A stretch of 62,000 bases of DNA from Symsagittifera roscoffensis (Eukaryota; Xenacoelomorpha; Acoela; Convolutidae). Both the position numbers and the translations under genes were made by a program. The DNA is taken from contig NC_087071.1 of assembly GCF_963678635.1 (NCBI RefSeq), forward strand, positions 14,732,864-14,794,863. The letters run 5' to 3'. Of this stretch, positions 1 through 12,257 are shown piece after piece; the stretch's first letter is position 1, and the number at the start of each line of letters is the position of its first letter. The notes beneath the pieces were generated by a model. It was given only the letters and a program-made list of their open reading frames with translations, was not told where the DNA came from and did no database searches.

Positions 1-1
1 A

Positions 2-1627
2 CTCAATAACCCGAATATTGAAACCCCCGATGAATTTGCCGACTCAGAACCATCCCCATCCAATAATTTTCATAACTCTTCTAATTTTTCTCAACCCCCT
101 TTTCAACCCATATTATCCAATAACCCTAACCCAATCACTTCCACACCCTCTTACGCTTCCCAAGTTACCCCAACCTACTCCTCAAATCATTCTGACCAAT
201 CATCTCATTCTCCAGACACCCCCCGAATCTCCCCAGAGCTAGATAATTTTATTACCCTCCAACAACAACCCTACCACCTTAATACCCCAACCATAAACCA
301 AATCTCCTCCACTATAAATTCATCCAACCCCCCTACCCCTACACCCTCTTCAAATTATACTGAATCATTAGCACCATCATCCACATCAACTGAATCTTCA
401 CTCAACACTAATAGAGCTTATCGCACTTTTAAAAGAAAGTTCCCCAACCATCCTTTCCCAGCAAAACCAGGAACAGCCCGTGAATACATCAACCACCCCA
501 AGCATACTAACACAAAAGACTTTTTAGCCATCACCTTACCCTCATTCCCACAATACACCTTAAACACCCCCCACGACACTAACGAAACACGCAACTTTGT
601 AGATGAATACGTTTTAATGCCCACTCTCTCTTGGACCTCATATTATCATTTCACTAACCCTCTTTGCTTACCTTTATCTAGCACTCACATCGATATAGAG
701 CGAAATAAGGACATGCTATATCGACTCACTACACCACTAACCGCTAGACAATTTACTTACGTTGGATATAAAAAATCACTAAAAACACACACTGCACCTA
801 GAGCTAACGAATATACACTCGAATACTATGATCACAACATCATCAGAGCTAACCAAGATCAATTCTTAGACGACGATCGCTTCGCTAATCCACAAATCAC
901 CGAGAAATTTTTCATCAAGACACCATATGTATTTACACTAAACATCTTCGACCGAAAGTTTGATCACATTATTTCAGAAGCACTAACAGACACACAAGCA
1001 TACGAAAATTTTAAAGAACGCTTCCAAATATTTTCACTAACCTTTCATTTCCTTGACCACACGAAAGAGATTTGCACTGCTCACACGATATTATGTTGCG
1101 CACTAAACAAACCCACACATACAGTTATTATCGTTTCATCCAAAATCACTTTGACCTACACACACCCTCTAGACAACCACACCATCGTTTTCAATTCATT
1201 AATTCAAAATACACTTCACCATTTTTCCTAAATTTCACATATTGTATTAAAGACACTAACCTCCATGGTATTCTTCGTAATTATGACCCCATAACCCAAA
1301 TGTACATCTTCTGTCCCATCACCAAGACCTTCAACGCCGAAGAATCCCGACCCTTCCTTATCCCGCACGAGTTTGTACAGCTTATAGAAATCCCCAATAT
1401 TAGAATTCATCCATAACATTAAATTCAATCACAAATTATATAACCTAATCCAAAACACACCTTATGAGTTTGCAGTTGGCACTGAAGAACTAACCACCAT
1501 TAAGGCACTTCAATTGCTTTGGCCACTACTTCAGACTAAAAATATCATCCGCATCTTAGCTAAACTACTAACAACCTCAGATCTCATCCACGACATCTTC
1601 CCCCACGGTTTTTTCCCCGACGACTAA
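2..1627 (+). pseudogene. 601-aa-type accessory ORF of copy A, frameshifted, 5' truncated
   Basis: Open in frame 2 from the window edge and co-linear with residues from about 60 to the end of the intact 601-aa ORF of copy B (32108-33913). Two single-base changes relative to B break it: one C is missing near 1056, and one C is gained near 1394, which restores the frame. The reading then ends in a TAA at 1625-1627, as in B and C. The N-terminal part is Pro/Ser/Thr/Asn-rich and looks disordered. The C-terminal part, after about position 400, is more structured and aromatic-rich. I recognise no domain. Copy A was therefore mutated after insertion, or arrived broken. Confidence 0.8.
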
Positions 1628-1630
1628 CAG

Positions 1631-1708
1631 GTAAGTATGAATTAAATGAATATTACTAACTAATTACAATATTAACAACTCACCATTCTTTATCCATGTT
1701 TTCTTTAG
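1631..1708 (+). other. Predicted 78-nt intron directly after the ORF stop codon (copy A)
   Basis: The stop codon TAA (1625-1627) is followed at once by CAGGTAAGTAT (1628-1638), a full match to the 5' splice site complementary to U1 snRNA. A perfect TACTAAC branch motif lies at 1654-1660, and a pyrimidine-rich tract ends in TTTCTTTAG at 1708. The same intron is at 32027-32104 in B (78 nt) and about 54203-54287 in C. Splicing itself is inferred. The signals are directly visible in all three copies. Confidence 0.7.
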
Positions 1709-3297
1709 ATTTTTAGCCTTCATCCGACAATCACCTACAAAAACAACAAAAGACAAATAAAAATCGCAAATTTCATCAAACAATTTTCAAAAATTCTATT
1801 AATCTCTTACACTTATAAATTTCTAAATTTAATACCAATGCAGTAAATTCATTTATAAAGTTTTCCCCACAAGCAGTAAATCTAATTATGATGAAAATTT
1901 GTAACTTAAAATTCCCCCATAACTAGCAGTAAATTTCCAAATTCTATGCAATAAATTGATAAAATGCAAATGCAGTACTAACCTTTTGATATTTTCATTC
2001 ATTCGCACACAAATTCTATCCACACTCGCACAGCTCGCCCACAAAGAATTGTTTAAAATAATGAATTTCAGTTTCAAGTTTTCACACTCAACAACTCTAA
2101 CATAAGATAACATGTTTCAAACTTTCCTTTAACCCGGTTGGAAAGGAATCATATACTAAACAAAACTAACCAACGCAGCTTACTAAATACCACAAATCAG
2201 AGAATAACAGCATGACTAAGAAAAGGAAACTAACGGTACCCAAACCGGATTAACCCAGTTTAAAACTGGATAATTTATTCTTTTGAAGACTATTATAAAG
2301 TCTCAGAAGGAAATAATAAAACACAAAAAAGTCGAAAGACAAACCCATACCACAAACAATTTGATTTTTGGAAAAAAGTACATAACCAACAAGACATAAG
2401 AAAGACCACAACAAACCCAACATAAAACGTTGTCACATAACAGGACCCCTCACAAAAACCGCATGAAATCATACTCCCACTCCTGGCCTAACCCACCAGG
2501 AAGGACGTCCTGAGCATGCTCTATAGCCGGCCTAACCCACCGCGCTACATCCACGCTTTGTGACCACACTCCTATTTTTAATAAGAGCTACTCAAGGGTG
2601 AGTAACTCTTCAAAATAACCGAACTAAAACAAAAAGCTTTTGTGAAAACAACTAACTAAAATCATAATTAAAAAATATTAAACTAATAAAAGTTTTATAA
2701 AATGTAAATTATATTATGCAATACATAGATCAGAATACAACATCAAGGACGAACATCAAGAGACAAAACGACCCCACTACACTCGAGAGAGAATAACCAA
2801 CTACAATCGATATGCCGCTCACAATCACAACTCAAAGGATTTAGAGTACGACTTGACTTCGCAGAAAAGGACTTCATTGAACTAGACCAATGACCACCTC
2901 GATGTTCAAGTATACGTACAGATCCGAGTAACCAGGCATCCCCTCCACGCACAATCTCCACGCCATTCCCAAGCTAGATCAGACACAAAAGAAGTTCTCC
3001 TCGAAGAACAGAAAAACCTGACATAGCCAACCATTCTGAAATCAGAATTGATTTTGTTGCAGAGACTCAGTCGTTGTCACAAGAAGACACAACGTCTTAT
3101 GTCCCTAACTCAAGCTTCCTGGAACTTCTTTAACAAAGAAGAAGCGGAAGAAAATTATGATGTTCACCATATACCAACGTCCATCATCCATCCTCCGAAT
3201 TACAGAAGAACTGTTCTAAAAAACTCTGTAAAACCCGGATGGGTGGAACCTGATCTAAACTATATATTATGATTGGATAAATTAAATGTTTCACCAA
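1709..3297 (+). other. 3' untranslated region of copy A with candidate polypurine tract
   Basis: About 1.6 kb without a long ORF, conserved in B (30447-32026) and C (52738-54202). It holds a GC-richer patch at about 2479-2560 where GGCCTAACCCACC occurs twice. At 3135-3154 is a near-pure purine run (AAAGAAGAAGCGGAAGAAAA), the best polypurine-tract candidate, followed at 3158 by TGATGTTC. If that is the plus-strand primer, the LTR would run 3158-3653 (496 bp) rather than 3298-3653. A short reading frame of about 58 codons (ending at 3272) crosses this purine run and is open in A and B but interrupted in C. Confidence 0.5.
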
Positions 3298-3653
3298 TGT
3301 AAAGTATTTAATATTAACCAATCATGATCCATCTAACTAACAACCCACTTATTTGTAAGTGCTGAAGTTACTTGTAATTTCAGCACCAGAGAGATTTGAA
3401 TTTAACTTAGAAATTAGTTGGACTCTCCCGAGTACTTCAGCAGCCGCAATAAACAAGTATACCCTAGATCTATTGAGCCTAGCAGAGACTAGTTAAACAA
3501 CCTGAGACTAGATAGTATAAGAGTAAGCTTAGGATCGGTATTAGACTAAGGAGTTGCACGAATCTATCCGGCCGAAAATAAGATAGCGTGACGAGCAGAC
3601 GGTGTACCCTATCCGAAATTACTCTATGAGTTATACACACCAGTCCTAACTCA
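3298..3653 (+). repeat. 3' LTR of copy A (possibly starting at 3158)
   Basis: 356 bp beginning TGTAAAG and ending CCTAACTCA, matching 30091-30446, 47834-48187 and 52382-52737 in reverse orientation. It contains a 28-nt near-perfect palindrome (GTGCTGAA to TTCAGCAC) and an AATAAA in CGCAATAAACAAG, a candidate polyadenylation signal. The flank after 3653 (AATTGTC) differs from that of B, which defines the LTR edge. Confidence 0.85.
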
Positions 3654-4404
3654 AATTGTCTTCTATAAGTTTAACCTTGATTTTTTAATTTAAGAAAACT
3701 AGAATGTGGGATAGAGACGCTCAATTTTAGAGACACTCAACTGGAAGCTTTTTTGGCCGTACCACTAACTGTTACAAAACTTTGGTATATTTTTATTTTC
3801 ATTTCCAGGTTTATCTGTGATCTTCTGTCCATTCAACTTGCTGTTTTTTCAAAGAAAAAACATTCTGTTACTATGTTTTGATCTAAGCAGAAAGCTGTAA
3901 GCAAAACTCAGACTTTAATTTTTTTCACTGAAAGATTACCTGCTTGTCGCAAAAGTTCATAAAACGGAAGAATGTGAGTCAATAATTTTAAAACTCCGGC
4001 TAATTGCTAGTCGTAAAGTTATTAGTTAATTTTCTGGACTTGTGAAATGCTAGTTTCATGAATGTGAAATTCTATGACTAGCAATTTCTTGTCAACCCCG
4101 GAAGTTGATATCATTAAAAGGTTAACGCAAATTTTTCAACGTCATATCATCGCCTCAGACGTTTATCAATAATTTCACATTTTTGCTTCGACGATTTTGA
4201 TTGCCAATTTGTCTAAATTTCATTCTTTAATCTCAAATCAGTGCAGCGAAAAGATCATTGATTGTTAGAAACTTCAGTAGCTAGGAACTTCAGTAATTTA
4301 TTTGATAACAAAATTTTTTTTTTATATGTTATCAGCTTTTGATATTTGAAATGAAAAGCAAAAGCGAAAGATATTCTGGAACAAAAGATATTCTAGTCCT
4401 AATT
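3654..4404. other. Host DNA, nothing recognised
   Basis: AT-rich sequence with stop codons in all frames. A short imperfect inverted pair (TGCTAGTC near 4010, GACTAGCA near 4077) is the only structure seen. Confidence 0.5.
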
Positions 4405-4935
4405 AAACGCGAGTTAATGCATGTTTGTGCATTTTAATGGTTTTTACTGCGTTATGTGCTCATCAAACCTGTAGTTCTGATTCAAACAAACTATAAAAAA
4501 GAACAACAAAAAGTTCAAAGTTTTTTGCTCAAATCTGGTTAAGATTGGACAAAAAAGATGGCTTAAAAAGACTTTGGTTTTTGGCCAGCGTTTTCAGGAT
4601 CATTTGATCCTCGGAAACGGGTCATAATTTTGGTTCAAAATCAATAAGGCAAACACGCTCAATTGTAGTTTTTGTTTTTGCCTACATAATTTTGATCCAA
4701 AAAAAAGATACCCTTAATAGTGTGATTTTGGTTTGAAAATTTGGAAAGTGAGTTGCACATGAAGATTCTGTAAGTTTTCAAATTAATTTTAACCACAACG
4801 TTTTTGTATGATTTAAAGAGAACATAAAAGGAACGAGGTTAAAATTGATTTTTATGTGTATTTTGAATCAGAACTATTGATTTGATCAGCACAAACTGCA
4901 GTAAAAACTCAATAAAACGCAATTGCGCGCATCAA
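4405..4935. repeat. Foldback repeat with about 75 bp arms
   Basis: The left arm (about 4405-4486) and right arm (about 4861-4930) are imperfect reverse complements: GTTTTTACTGC with TAGTTCTGATTCAAA on one side, TTTGAATCAGAACTA with GCAGTAAAAAC on the other. The interior is AT-rich and non-coding. This is typical of a decayed MITE or foldback element. Confidence 0.6.
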
Positions 4936-5439
4936 TAAAGCTCATGCTCAAAAACAATCCAACTTTACAAAATATATCAGTAGAAGCTTAATAATCTAAA
5001 TTCAAAGTTGGCACTCTTCGAACCCAACCTTGGTGCTCGAAAAATTGTGCAGGACTTTTTTTAACAAAATGGTTGATTTTTAACGATAAATGCTCGTTTT
5101 TGGGTCATTTTTACGTTTTTTGCCTTTTATATGAAAAAAATCAACCTAAAGACGAGGCCTATTAAAGTGCCAATTTTTAAAAGCGATTTGTTGTCTGTCA
5201 TCTAACTGTTTCCTTCTAATAAATCACAAACCGCATTTACAAGTTTTCATTTTATACTTTTCCATCTCTAATAACATTGTTTTTATACAGTGCTGATCTG
5301 AATTATTCTGACAAAACAACTAAAACTTGAAACTTAAAACTCGTTATTTCATATGGATTGAATTCAGTCAAATTTTGTTCGAGACAAAACTTGAAATTTT
5401 CCATGGATGCAAAAATGCCATTTATTCACTAGCAATCAC

Positions 5440-5790
5440 TGACAAGCTTGTATCAAAGGGAGCCATTTACTTAACCTTACAAAATTTACGAGAGGTATAA
5501 CCCTTTACAATTGCGCAAAACGTCAAACTATAGTTGTTCAACGGAAAATTCAGTTTAGATAGTGGAAAATGCATTTTCTGTCTATCAAACAAAAATAAAA
5601 AACATAGACAATCTTTTTGGAGATTATAACCTTCAAAACTGCTTGGGCTATGTCAGAGGATCATTTTGGTACAGTACTGTCAGTAATTCACTTCGTAGTA
5701 TTCGCGCATCTTTAACTTGTCAAGAAAAACAAAAATGGTACGTTTTTATAGAAGAATTTGGAGCCCGAGCTCTGCTACAATTCTAAGCAC
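5440..5790. repeat. Dispersed repeat, copy 1 (copy 2 at about 21200-21545)
   Basis: The stretch with CTGTCTATCAAAC, TTGGGCTA and GGAGCCCGAG has a diverged second copy around 21333-21535 in the same orientation. A 74-codon open stretch (5562-5786) lies in this copy, but the second copy is not open in the same frame. I therefore treat the ORF as chance and the unit as an uncharacterised repeat. Confidence 0.5.
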
Positions 5791-5803
5791 GTTTTTTTAC
5801 CTT

Positions 5804-6021
5804 TGTTGTGATTTGTTTTTATAATGATGTCTTTATGACCTTTGGTATTGATTACATACCAGTCAAATCTTTGCATGATTTGACCATCGGTCCATCATTT
5901 CTAGTTTGTGTTAGCCTCAGAACAAACCTTTCAATTCACACTTCATTTTGTTGCTTTTATTCTTTTAAGTAATTGTACATATACTGTACATAACAACCTA
6001 GAAATTTGAAAGATTTTACTA
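5804..6021 (+). repeat. 5' LTR of the gag-only element
   Basis: 218 bp, about 80% alike by eye to 7955-8172. Shared blocks include GATTACATACCAGTC and CTGTACATAAC. It ends TTTTACTA, and the right copy ends TTTTATTA. Confidence 0.75.
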
Positions 6022-7020
6022 TGGCGCAGTCAAATGAATCGAACGTGCGTGGAATCCCCTCATTCTCGTCGAATCACTCGTTGAAGACAACACATTCCTG
6101 GACCCAGTGGAGCGACAAATTTCAATTAGCGACAACTGCGAAAAATATTCTGGACAATGGTAGTTTCAACGTACTGCAGATACCAGAAACGCATATTCCA
6201 AATCTGGAAGTGAGTCGGACACAGATAGAGTCAGTAGAGAAGCGGGGAAAAAGCGCTAAGAAATCATACTAAGCCGCCGAAGAAAAGCGGATCAACGAAG
6301 AGAAGAAAACAATTAATGGGATGACACAGGCAGAGGCCGACAAGAAACTACGCTTGATTTTATTTTTTAGCACTCGACGGCTAAAGTAAAACGAATTTCG
6401 CCCAAAAACTACCTGATTGAGAACAACCTGGGTGAAAGTTTTAGCCATATCGTTTACGGAATTCTGGATTCTTCTAGATGCTGCCTTGAATAAACCTCCC
6501 AATACAACCTTCGAGAGATACAAATTGCTAAACCGCAATCAAAAAGAACGGGAGTCAATCCAACTACTTTGGGGCGCCATGAGAGACCTAGCGAGTACAC
6601 GTGATATTAGGAAAACAGACGAATTGAAATAGTTTAGGGACATCTTCATTTGAAACAAGAAGAATACTAAAACCCACCGGAAACTTTTCTCAGTTACAGT
6701 CAGCCCCTCAAAAGCCCCAAACCAGGCTTTTTATTGACGAAAAAAGCAATTTTGATTATCAGAAATCGACGAATATAGCGAGGTCCTTCACAAATGATCC
6801 GATTTTTAAATTTTTTTTTTGTGCATAACTAGAATAAGAAAATACCGAGCTTCAATTTGGAAAGGAGCAACTCTTGCATGAAATGTGGTAATACATTTAC
6901 CAAGGGACACTTGAACGTATATCCAGCGAAGGATATCACGGGTAAAATCTGTAATTATCGAGGACATTTTGCCAAACTTTGTAAAGCCCGCAATAAACGC
7001 CTATATGTAAACATTGAAAG
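6021..7020 (+). pseudogene. Gypsy-type gag relic with zinc knuckles
   Basis: An ATG at 6021 opens a frame that stops at 6270-6272 and resumes in the same frame at 6417-6632. Its residues (RYKLLNRNQKERES, then a run ending KTDEL) resemble the C-terminal capsid segment of Ty3/Gypsy Gag. At about 6875-6982 is a double zinc-knuckle region (CMKCGNTFTKGH, then CNYRGHFAKLC), the usual end of such Gag proteins; one expected Cys is Tyr in each half. Several stops and frameshifts make it non-functional. After 7020 no protease or RT motif is visible. Confidence 0.65.
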
Positions 7021-7954
7021 GATAATCATTTAAACATCGAGAATTGTACATACGTCCCGCCTGAGATTTCTTTGAATGAAAACCAAGAAAATGGAGTGAT
7101 GAAAGCCTGGAATGAGAACGGACAGAGCAACGATAAAGATTTCTCGGTGTGTATTGTTAGAACGATATACGACGACAAAAACCGACTGGAAACCAAGATA
7201 CACTTCAACATAGGGATGGGAGATAATTTTAAAATTTAATATTCCGTTCAGACCTGGTATTCTTCGGCGAATGAAGATATTTCGACAACGTCCTTGAAAA
7301 CTATGATACGGTCACGGAAGTGCTTAAATTATTGGACGAACCGCATACTACCCCGAGAGTCAACTTTACGTGCAACTCACCTTTAGACTTTTTAACGCCG
7401 CTAGTGGACTTACCACCGAAACATGCTCTATCCTGGTCGTCTCAAAAGTCTAACCCAACGTGACGAGCCAGCCAAACTCCGATACAGACTATCCTCGCAA
7501 ATTCACCTACGGGATCCACTCTTAAACGCCAACTTTCAGTGGACGCCCCATTTAAGGATTCGGACGATATCAGCGAAATATTTTCAACGATCGATTCTGA
7601 ACTGAAAAACTGTCTAGTTGAATTTAATTCATATTTCAATTGAAACTCTCAGTCTTTAACTGTTTTTATATTAATGCGTTTTACAGAACTCATTTTTAGA
7701 TTACGTTTCATCATTGTGAATTAACTTGTGTTTGTTAGATTAACAATTTGTAGAATAGATCTGTTTTTCTTTTAATTAGATTTTATCTGTGAAAATTCTG
7801 TATTTTCATCCATTTGTACATTAATTTCCAGATCTCAATCTAAGATGTCATCTTTTCTTGCTGTTCTGTTATTTGTTTATTTTGTGGGGATAAATGGGTG
7901 TATATAGAATTAGTTATAGATAATTGTGAGTTTTAAAGTTTTTCCGTTGGGAAA

Positions 7955-8172
7955 TGTTTTGATTTGTTTTTATAATTTTGTCATTATGACCTTCAGTATT
8001 GATTACATACCAGTCATCACTTTGCATGATTCGACCATTTGTCGATCATTGTTAGTTTGTGTTAGTTTTAGAACAAACGTTGTAATTCAAACTTCATTTT
8101 ATTTCTTTTATTTTTTTAAGTAATGTTACATACACTGTACATAACTACCTAGATTGTTAGAACATTTTATTA
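7955..8172 (+). repeat. 3' LTR of the gag-only element
   Basis: Direct repeat of 5804-6021, same length, preceded by a short purine run (GGGAAA). Confidence 0.75.
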
Positions 8173-8783
8173 GTCTTCGTCAACGTTGAACATATGTTCA
8201 ACTCTATTTGAAAAAAGGTGTTTTAAATTTCAAGTAACGTGCAATTTGTCCGGAGAATTTAAACCAGCAGCTTATGATCTTAAATGTCTTCGAGGGATAC
8301 GTGGACGGTTCTTGAACATTTTCAAGATTTAAGAAAAAAACTTTGAAGAAAAAATTGTTTGTTCGGAAGCAGACAGGGAGTCTTCGTAGGCGAAGGGCGT
8401 GTTTTTCTTTAGAGTTTTTACCTTCCTTAGAAAGACCGAATCGGCAAACAAGTCTCGTACAAACAACGTCCCTTAAACTCTACGAAAACGGTCTTACTTT
8501 TAGCTTTTATATTTGATACTGATTCAGTTGTTAGACAGTCGGGTCAACTTGAATGACAAAGTTTGCACTAAGAGCACTACTCGACATCTAAAAGTCTAAA
8601 CAATGCGAGAAACTCAAGATGAAATATGAAGCTAGTAATCATGGTTTGAAACATAAAGAAACAAAACAAAAAAAATGGAAATAATAATAAAAAACAGATT
8701 TCACTGACACGGATTTTATTGAAACAACAAGTGCAAACAATTGCAACAATTGCAAACAATTGCAAAATGCATGTGATTTTTAG
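8173..8783. other. Host DNA upstream of the first detected exon
   Basis: Non-coding and AT-rich. It ends in a short tandem run of CAATTGCAAA units (about 8730-8768), immediately before a 3' splice site (TGATTTTTAG at 8783). I could not find a promoter, start codon or signal-peptide exon of the downstream gene here. Confidence 0.4.
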
Positions 8784-9041
8784 ATCCTGACATAAAGATC
8801 GGTGATTGGTTGCCCGCTTGCTCTGGATTTGAAGCGGATGAGTGTGGAAATCAAACATTCACACAAAAAAGAATTTGTCATATCTCTTTGATAAACAAAA
8901 ACTACGGCGTGTGTGGTCGTTATGAAATAACAAAGGAGGAAATTGCGAAGTTGCATGGGTGCAATGACGTAATAAAGGATTATGATGAGAATCAACCAAT
9001 GTTATCGAGAACGCATAGTTGTTTTCCAGAATCAATCGGCG
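8784..9041 (+). CDS. Exon of a TSP1-like module protein, module 1
   Basis: 258 nt between TGATTTTTAG and GGTAAGAG, phase 1 at both ends, the classic shuffled extracellular exon type. The reading gives DWLPACSG, ECGN, RICH, GVCGR, GCND and SCFPE. That is a Trp before the first Cys and six Cys in all, with a basic residue ahead of Cys 3 and Cys 6, resembling a thrombospondin type-1 repeat. The domain is thus probably extracellular and disulphide-bonded. The same Cys plan returns in the exons at 18761, 21728 and 25770/27824, so these form one + strand gene with repeated modules. No start codon was found, so upstream exons must lie elsewhere. TSP1 membership is inferred from pattern only. Confidence 0.65.
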
Positions 9042-12000
9042 GTAAGAGTTTACACTTGTGTTTTCTGTTATTTGGCCCAAAAATGAATCTTTTGTAATTT
9101 TGTAAAGTAGAGTATGAAGCTCAAATCTGTTTGATTGATGCTAAGTGTAGTACAAAAACTTCTGAATTTAAACTAAAAAGGGAAATCAAATAGTAATTTA
9201 ATGAATTTGGGCCGTCTAACAGAAATGCCCCTTCAATTATTTTTTGATACAAAAAATAATAAATTACTGCTTATGTCAAAGCAAAACTTCTAGTTTTTTT
9301 ATTGCTCTCTGGAGTATTTTTTGATGAACTGTCTACTGTCTTTTTTGTTTTTCGAGAAAATTAGAGATATTAAAACTTCTGAGGCGTGATTAAAAACATC
9401 GGAACAACAGGAGGTCGGAACACGTTCTTTTTTTAGAATCCAAAGAAATGTTCAGAAATTTTTGTTTCAACTTGAACTTTATTTTTTAAATTTTCATCAT
9501 AGGTCAGCGTCTGGTATTATTTTAATGAGACCAATTAGTTTTTCTCATCTCTATTAGGAATTATTTATAACTCTCAAAACCCCATTGGTGTTTTCTTACA
9601 AAAATTAGCTGCGGTTAAAGTCAACCAGAAGTTGGGACTAATAGAACAGAATGTTCCGACCACAGTCCTAGAAAATACAAAACAAACTACCTTTATTTGA
9701 GAAAAAATAAGTTTTCACGGCTTAATTCAAGCTTAAATAAGCTATTGCAATTAATAACTACTTTACTACTTACTCGAAATTAGACCAAAAATCAAAATAT
9801 GCAAACCGGTTATCATCGACACTGTGAAAACTTTCTTAAAAAAAATTAATGTCGTTCGAATCCGGAATTAAAGGGCTACAATATGAAATATCACTTAACT
9901 CTGTCCAAATAGAAAGTCAGAACAAAAAGTCACTTCGACAGACGTTAGAAAGGTAGTATGGTGAGGAATCGTAACTTATTAACTTAATATCAAAAAGTAT
10001 GCTGATTCTTCATTACAATTCATTGAAAAAAAATTTAAAAAACTTGCATGTTTCTCAAAAAGTTGCGTTTCATAATAAATGCATGTTGAATGAATCCAAA
10101 AAAACTTTGAAAGTAATAAATAATCTTTTTTTCTTGAATAAATTCTATCAGCTTTTTTATGATGAAAATTTGACGACAAGCATTTTTGTTACTAGTGATT
10201 TGCTTGCTAAAAACTTTCCACGCTATGAAATTGCATGAGAAGGTTCTGTTTTTTCGTTAATTACCACAAAGAATTGGCATATATTCAGATTTTTTTTAAA
10301 ATGATTTGAATTTTTTAAATATTTTAGTGTTATGTAAGAATGCATATGTATAAACGTCAAAGTTTTTCTCATAAAAAACAACAAGTTTACGTGATAACAG
10401 TCTTGCGAAAAAAACTTATTTTAAATGTTTTCCTTTATTTTCAACTGATCAATTTCACGCAAAACTGGTATAAGAGCAACTTATTTTTTTTCTTTCTTTC
10501 TTTGAAAATACTCATTCGCAAATTTATGACTGTTTCGTGAAATATACTTTTACTCAACCAAAAAATAATTTTTAAAAACCTTTAACACTTTTGTGACAAT
10601 AATTAACAAATTTAGTCAGAGAAGCAAAAACTTCTCTGACTAAAAATAAGGAAAAATATTTCCTTGATTTTTGGTGAACGTTTTGATAGAAAAAGCTGAT
10701 CATACGAGTTTCCTAAAAAATAGTATTGAATTTCTTCAAGGGAAAGCAAAATCTGTTTTGACGCAAGAAGTAGCTTCAAAACAACAATAAAATGATGTTT
10801 GATTTATTTAAAACTTACGAGACCAAAATTTTCACTGAATAGCCGCCCATCAAGTCTATAAAAATGTTAATGTGAAACGATCATAGAAAACGAAAGAACA
10901 AAAGTAGACTAAAGGGAGCGTCCTTGTTGCCGAATCCGCTCACATTTGCCAAAAAGCACAGTATGCTCTCGTAATGTAGTCACTTTTAATTTTTTTTTAA
11001 CCGACAAATTTTTTTTTTAAGTTTTTTATTTGCATTAAAAAAATCTTACCAAAAAAGTTTGGATTTTGTATTATTTGCGACTTTATTCAGATCTTGTATA
11101 AAATTTTTGAAGAGCAGAAAACATCAAATCCGTCAGAAAATAGCAGAAAATAGAAAAATGAAATGGCTTTCATAAGGCACAACAATCAGTTTATGGTTAT
11201 GCATTGCACATTTCCAACGTTAAAACAAAAATTGTAAAATTTTCCTTCTATATTTTTTTGCATCTTTGTCGTTAAAATTTATTTTTTAACCTGTTGCATC
11301 ATTGTTATTCGGGGGAGGGGGCAACTGTTTAGCAGGTTTTGTAAAAAGTAATTTTTAAAAAAGGCTCTTTTAAAACCACTGCAAACATTTTGCAGTATCC
11401 TGCAGAGTTTTGCAAAATCTTGCAAGATAGTTCTCCTTGATTGAGTAGGGTATAGCTGAAGTTTTTTATATTTAACGATCTTAATCGACAGTCGAAAAAA
11501 AGATACTTTTCAAAAAAGTTTTGTGTCTCTAGCCGCTAAAAAACTGATCGGAATCTTATATCATAGCATTAGTCAACATTGTTAATTAGCTTGAAGTAAT
11601 TTTTTCATTATGATAACACAGATACGATAGAAAAATTTTTTTCTTCGTTACTCTCATACTCGCATTGAGCGTGTTAAGTTTATGATTTGTGTACAGTGCT
11701 ATTGAACAAAACCAAAGTATCTTTCGCTGTCACATGATAATTTGAAGCGTTCTGATGCAATATTGAATCAGAATTTTGAAACACGCATAAAAAACAAGCA
11801 AATGAATATCAGTAATAATCCCGAAACTTTCGACCAAAAATTGGATAAATTTATGCCAATTTTTCAAACTTGTCACTATAGAAAAGCATTTGAAAAATCT
11901 TGGAAAAAATTTTGTAGAGGTATTTTTCAGAAATTTTCCAAAATCATAGATTGTGTAAGAGATTGTGTTTGTTTTTGTACAAAGATCATAGATTTCTTAT

Positions 12001-12257
12001 TGTTCCGAGTCGCTTTGGCCCACCGGAGTTGTTAGTTGATATCGCTGGGTTTTTTTCTTCAGACAAATTTCAACTTTTTAATTAGCCATTTTTGACGGAA
12101 TTTTTTTATCATTCAAAAAGAATTGTTGTCCTGAGCTTAAATTTGAAAAAATAGAATTTTCGTAGAGTTATGAAGGTTTAAAGATTGCCATTTTGGCTAT
12201 TTTGACCAAGTTGGGACAATTAACGCGCGATATAATTCGCGCTATTGACGCGTTGGC
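9042..12257. other. First part of a 9.7 kb intron, no gene recognised
   Basis: AT-rich intron sequence. Short open stretches at 9999-10238, 10340-10540 and 11742-12035 are Lys/Asn/Phe-rich, as expected from AT-rich noise, and lack splice-site or domain support. The one clear structure is the hairpin at 10611-10644. Confidence 0.5.
10611..10644. repeat. Perfect 14-bp stem hairpin, 6-nt loop
   Basis: TTTAGTCAGAGAAG, loop CAAAAA, then CTTCTCTGACTAAA. It is a perfect inverted repeat inside the large intron. It may be the remnant of a palindromic element; no function is assigned. Confidence 0.7.

Larger units (their letters stand above)
1..3653 (+). mobile_element. Giant LTR retroelement, copy A (3' end only)
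   Basis: The 3' portion of the same element family as copies B and C, running off the left edge of the window. It contains the downstream two thirds of the 601-aa-type ORF (2-1627), the post-stop intron (1631-1708), about 1.6 kb of 3' untranslated sequence and the 3' LTR. It matches the reverse complement of 30091-33735 almost base for base, so A and B form inverted arms of about 3.65 kb around the host-gene region. The sense strand is visibly A/C-rich and G-poor, opposite in polarity to B. Confidence 0.9.
5804..8172 (+). mobile_element. Decayed gag-only LTR retrotransposon (Ty3/Gypsy-like), about 2.4 kb
   Basis: Two direct repeats of equal length (218 bp, 5804-6021 and 7955-8172), each starting TGTTKTGATTTG, flank an internal region with Gag remnants and no reverse transcriptase or integrase. 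TGGCGCAGTC begins at 6022, exactly after the left repeat, and could be a primer-binding site. No clear target-site duplication is seen. It is a non-autonomous or internally deleted element, unrelated in sequence to the giant elements. Confidence 0.75.

Noticed and set aside
5562-5786. 74-codon ORF as a possible exon
   Set aside because: It falls in a dispersed repeat whose second copy (about 21.3-21.5 kb) is not open, and it has no supporting splice sites.
11742-12035. 97-codon ORF in the large intron
   Set aside because: Lys/Phe/Asn-rich composition typical of AT-rich noise, with no splice signals in phase with neighbours and no domain.
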